Below are positions 7,143-9,037 of a stretch of 9,037 nucleotides of DNA, piece by piece. Within the stretch, counting starts at the first letter, position 1; each line of letters starts with the position of its first letter. Made by a program: the position numbers and the translations under genes. The stretch is taken from the NCBI GenBank assembly GCA_934667295.1, contig CAKULR010000062.1:1-9037 (forward strand), given 5' to 3'. The notes beneath the pieces are model-generated. The model saw only the letters and a program-made list of their open reading frames with translations. It did no database searches and was not told the DNA's origin. This stretch comes from an uncultured Kiritimatiellota bacterium. GTDB lineage: Bacteria; Verrucomicrobiota; Kiritimatiellia; RFP12; UBA1067.

Positions 7143-7171
7143 ATTATACCGAAAGTTTTCCCAACCGTCTA
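7143..7171 (-). promoter_or_regulatory. Promoter of the acetyltransferase operon, predicted leaderless
   Basis: A perfect TATAAT (7148 to 7143 on the minus strand) is preceded, with a 17-bp spacer, by TAGACG (7171 to 7166), which matches TTGACA at four of six positions. The -10 is followed by GGCAGGC and then the ATG at 7135, a gap of 7 nt, so the mRNA should start at or beside the start codon. Confidence 0.7.
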
Positions 7172-7173
7172 GT

Positions 7174-7210
7174 CCACAACTCTCCCGCCCTCCCCCAACA
7201 GGCGTTGTGG
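7174..7210. repeat. Inverted repeat CCACAAC / GTTGTGG in the divergent promoter region
   Basis: CCACAAC (7174-7180) and GTTGTGG (7204-7210) are perfect 7-bp inverted arms separated by 23 nt. The right arm abuts the dapL TATAAT and includes its TGG extension. The left arm lies a few bases upstream of the acetyltransferase -35. It could be an operator; no specific regulator can be named. Confidence 0.4.
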
Positions 7211-7226
7211 TATAATACAACTCTCC
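7176..7226 (+). repeat. 10-bp direct repeat ACAACTCTCC flanking the dapL -10 box
   Basis: ACAACTCTCC occurs exactly at 7176-7185 and 7217-7226, 41 bp apart (about four helical turns). The second copy lies directly downstream of TATAAT and would cover the transcription start. The first is 31 bp upstream of the -10. A regulator binding site is a reasonable guess, but two copies alone are modest evidence. Confidence 0.45.
7208..7216 (+). promoter_or_regulatory. Extended -10 promoter of dapL
   Basis: TGGTATAAT is a perfect -10 with a TGn extension. No -35 match is seen 17 bp upstream. The distance from the -10 to the ATG at 7259 is 42 nt, which predicts a leader of roughly 35 nt. That leader has no clear Shine-Dalgarno sequence, only purine-rich GGAAACGGAACGAAG. 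Confidence 0.65.
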
Positions 7227-7258
7227 TTGAAACCCAACGGAAACGGAACGAAGACAAG

Positions 7259-8488
7259 ATGATCCGCGTCAACGAAAACTACCTGAAGATCCAGGCCAGC
7301 TACCTTTTCACCGAAATCGCCCACCGCGTCAAGGCCCACCAGGACGCCCACCCCGAGGCGAACATCATCCGGCTCGGCATCGGCGACGTCACCGAACCCC
7401 TCGCCCCCGCCGTCATCGAGGCCCTGCACAGGGCCGTGGACGACGAGGCCGCCCGCGCCACCTTCCACGGCTACGGACCCGAACAGGGCTACGCCTTCCT
7501 GCGCGAGGCGGTCGCCGCCCACGACTTCCAGGCCCAGGGACTCGACATCGCCGCCGACGAGATCTTCATCTCCGACGGCGCCAAGTGCGACTGCGGCAAC
7601 ATCCAGGAACTCTTCGGCGCGGACGTGCGCATCGCGGTCGGCGATCCCGTCTACCCCGTCTACGTGGACACGAACGTGATGGCCGGCCGCACGGGCGCCA
7701 ACGCAAATGGCCGCTACGCCAACCTCGTCTACCTCGACTGCACGGCCGCGAACGGCTACGTGCCCTCCCCCGCCGACCTCCGGGAGCCCGTCGACGTCGT
7801 CTACCTCTGCTACCCGAACAACCCCACCGGCGCCGTCGCCACCCGCGCGCAGCTCCAGGCGTGGGTGGACTGGGCGCGCGCGAACAAGGCGCTCATCCTC
7901 TTCGACGCCGCCTACGAGGCCTTCATCCGCACACCCGGCATCCCCCATTCGATCTACGCATGCGAGGGCGCGCGCACGTGCGCGATCGAGTTCCGCAGCT
8001 ACTCGAAGACGGCCGGCTTCACCGGCGTCCGCTGCGGCTACACGGTCGTGCCGAAGGGACTCGTCGGCTACACGCAGGACGGCACACCCGTCGAGCTGCG
8101 CCCCCTCTGGACGCGCCGCCAGACGACGAAGTTCAACGGCTGCAGCTACATCACCCAGCGCGGCGCGGCGGCGATCTACACGCCCGAGGGACAGGCCCAG
8201 GTGAAGGCCACCATCGACTTCTACCTCGAAAACGCCCGGATCGTCAAGACCGCCCTCACCCGGCACGGCTACTCCGTGACGGGCGGCGTCGACTCCCCCT
8301 ACCTCTGGGTGGACGTCAAGGGCGACTCCTGGGACTTCTTCGACCGCATCCTCAGGGAGGCGAACGTCGTCACCACCCCGGGCGCCGGATTCGGAAAGGA
8401 CGGCGAGGGCTACATCCGCATCTCCGCCTTCAACAGCCGCGCGAACGTCGAGGAGGCCGTCACCCGCCTCGCGCGCGTGCTCGGCTAG
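7259..8488 (+). CDS. dapL: LL-diaminopimelate aminotransferase
   Basis: 409 residues, the normal length for the family. This PLP enzyme converts tetrahydrodipicolinate and glutamate directly to LL-2,6-diaminopimelate, bypassing the succinylated or acetylated intermediates of lysine and peptidoglycan precursor synthesis; it acts in the cytoplasm. The N-terminus (MIRVNENYLKIQASYLF) is the characteristic DapL opening and fixes the start. Fold-type I landmarks are LGIGDVTEPL (39-48), YGPEQGYAFLREAV (72-85), ISDGAKCDCGNIQ (104-116), CYPNNPTG (184-191), D216 and Y219 in FDAAYEAFI, the PLP lysine K250 in SYSKTAGFTGVRCGY (247-261), and the carboxylate-binding arginine R387 in YIRISAF. All expected residues are present. 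It is transcribed alone, divergently from the acetyltransferase operon. Its stop overlaps the stop of the convergent gene in a shared CTAG. DapL occurs in Chlamydiae, Verrucomicrobia relatives, plants and some other bacteria. Confidence 0.96.
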   Translation: MIRVNENYLKIQASYLFTEIAHRVKAHQDAHPEANIIRLGIGDVTEPLAPAVIEALHRAVDDEAARATFHGYGPEQGYAFLREAVAAHDFQAQGLDIAADEIFISDGAKCDCGNIQELFGADVRIAVGDPVYPVYVDTNVMAGRTGANANGRYANLVYLDCTAANGYVPSPADLREPVDVVYLCYPNNPTGAVATRAQLQAWVDWARANKALILFDAAYEAFIRTPGIPHSIYACEGARTCAIEFRSYSKTAGFTGVRCGYTVVPKGLVGYTQDGTPVELRPLWTRRQTTKFNGCSYITQRGAAAIYTPEGQAQVKATIDFYLENARIVKTALTRHGYSVTGGVDSPYLWVDVKGDSWDFFDRILREANVVTTPGAGFGKDGEGYIRISAFNSRANVEEAVTRLARVLG

Positions 8489-9037
8489 GCGGAACCCTTC
8501 GCCGCGCGCCGCGAGAACTCGCAGCCGCAGTACGCCTGGCGGTAGAGGCCGAGTTCGGCGGCGCGGCGCAGGGAGCGGAGAAAGCCGTCCCGCTTCTTGA
8601 AGTCGAGCGCGAGGAACTTCGGCGCGGCGGACGCGCTGCCGCCGCAGGGCCTGGCCGAGACCGTCCACGCCGCCTCCTCGCCCGCCGCGAAGACAACGGG
8701 CGAGACCTTGTGCGGCGTGACGGGGTGCGAGGTCGTGAACGCCTCGTAGCCGTGCGCGGCGGCGTAGGCGGCGGTGCGGGCGAGCGAATAGCGGAAGCAG
8801 CGGGCGCAGCGGGCGCCCTTCTCCGGCTCGTGTTCGAAGCCGCGCGCGACCCGCTCCAGCCAGTCCGCGTGGTCGTAGGCGTCGGCAACGACGTCCACGC
8901 CGTCCGCCGCCAGAATTTCGCTGACGTCGTGGGGATGGACCCCGTCCACGGCAAAGGACAGGATGCCGGTATGCTCCGCCGGGTCCGCCGAGCCGAGGAG
9001 ATGGACGTGGGGCATTTCCTCCATGGCCGCCATGGTG
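8485..9037 (-). CDS. In-frame chimera: SufS cysteine desulfurase C-terminal fragment joined to QueH C-terminal part (partial, runs off the window)
   Basis: The frame is open to the window edge; residues are numbered from the Met at 9033, which may be internal. Residues about 8-45, including GILSFAVDGVHPHDVSEIL (23-41), match the late C-terminal domain of SufS/CsdA cysteine desulfurases. Those enzymes continue into RxGHHCxQP with the catalytic Cys, which is absent here. From about residue 48 the sequence is QueH (DUF208) epoxyqueuosine reductase: ADAYDHADWLERV (50-62), RCARCF (75-80, CxxC), HGYEAFTTSHPVTPHK (94-109) and ELGLYRQAYCGC (160-171). QueH reduces epoxyqueuosine to queuosine in tRNA. 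Its N-terminal CC-x-x-C region is missing. The product therefore probably performs neither reaction. A deletion between adjacent sufS and queH genes, or a misassembly, would explain it. Its stop codon overlaps that of dapL. Confidence 0.72.
   Translation of the reverse strand, partial: TMAAMEEMPHVHLLGSADPAEHTGILSFAVDGVHPHDVSEILAADGVDVVADAYDHADWLERVARGFEHEPEKGARCARCFRYSLARTAAYAAAHGYEAFTTSHPVTPHKVSPVVFAAGEEAAWTVSARPCGGSASAAPKFLALDFKKRDGFLRSLRRAAELGLYRQAYCGCEFSRRAAKGSA

Noticed and set aside
7136..7144. ATG at 7144 as start of the acetyltransferase.
   Set aside because: It is embedded in the TATAAT box (TATAATG), so it would be upstream of the predicted transcript start; the ATG at 7135 gives the standard family N-terminus.
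6512..7258. Upstream extension of the dapL frame to 6512.
   Set aside because: It runs antisense through the acetyltransferase gene and both promoters; the DapL N-terminal signature begins at 7259.
7169..8668. A 499-codon minus-strand frame opposite dapL.
   Set aside because: Val, Gly, Asp and Ala-rich shadow translation; dapL on the plus strand has all family motifs.

Overview
The window is a GC-rich bacterial segment that is almost entirely coding. The gene set suggests a member of the PVC superphylum (Kiritimatiellota, Lentisphaerota or Verrucomicrobiota). The evidence is an LL-diaminopimelate aminotransferase, secreted beta-helix and TIM-barrel polysaccharide enzymes, and a QueH-type tRNA-modification gene. 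This placement is an inference from gene content; there is no rRNA or other marker gene. I saw no tRNA, rRNA, CRISPR array, insertion sequence or origin, and no gene-free stretch over 300 bases. The longest gap is about 123 bp (7136-7258).

Layout. (1) 1-1555, plus strand: the 3' part of a GT4-like glycosyltransferase gene that seems to lack its C-terminal Rossmann domain. It overlaps by ATGA with a gene for a membrane-anchored DNA/RNA non-specific (NUC1) endonuclease. (2) 1574-7135, minus strand: a small polysaccharide-processing cluster, in transcription order a cytoplasmic sugar O-acetyltransferase, a secreted TIM-barrel glycoside-hydrolase-like protein, and a secreted 1093-residue protein with two right-handed beta-helix modules and a C-terminal beta-sandwich. 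The first two genes overlap by 8 bp and are visibly poorer in GC than their surroundings. The third has its own extended -10 promoter. (3) 7136-7258: a divergent promoter region with a 10-bp direct repeat and a 7-bp inverted repeat. (4) 7259-8488, plus strand: dapL, for lysine and peptidoglycan precursor synthesis. (5) 8485-9037, minus strand, running off the window: an in-frame chimera whose upstream part looks like the C-terminal region of a SufS cysteine desulfurase and whose downstream part is the C-terminal two thirds of QueH. Neither enzyme is complete.

How the genes fit together. The minus-strand cluster can be read as a mini polysaccharide-utilisation unit: two exported enzymes or binding proteins attack a carbohydrate, and the acetyltransferase acetylates a sugar in the cytoplasm. 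The substrate cannot be read from the sequence. Two promoters here place a perfect TATAAT only 6-7 nt before the ATG, which predicts leaderless mRNAs. The internal gene of the cluster instead has a strong Shine-Dalgarno sequence. The most unusual observations are the SufS/QueH chimera, the truncated glycosyltransferase, the double beta-helix architecture and the leaderless promoters.
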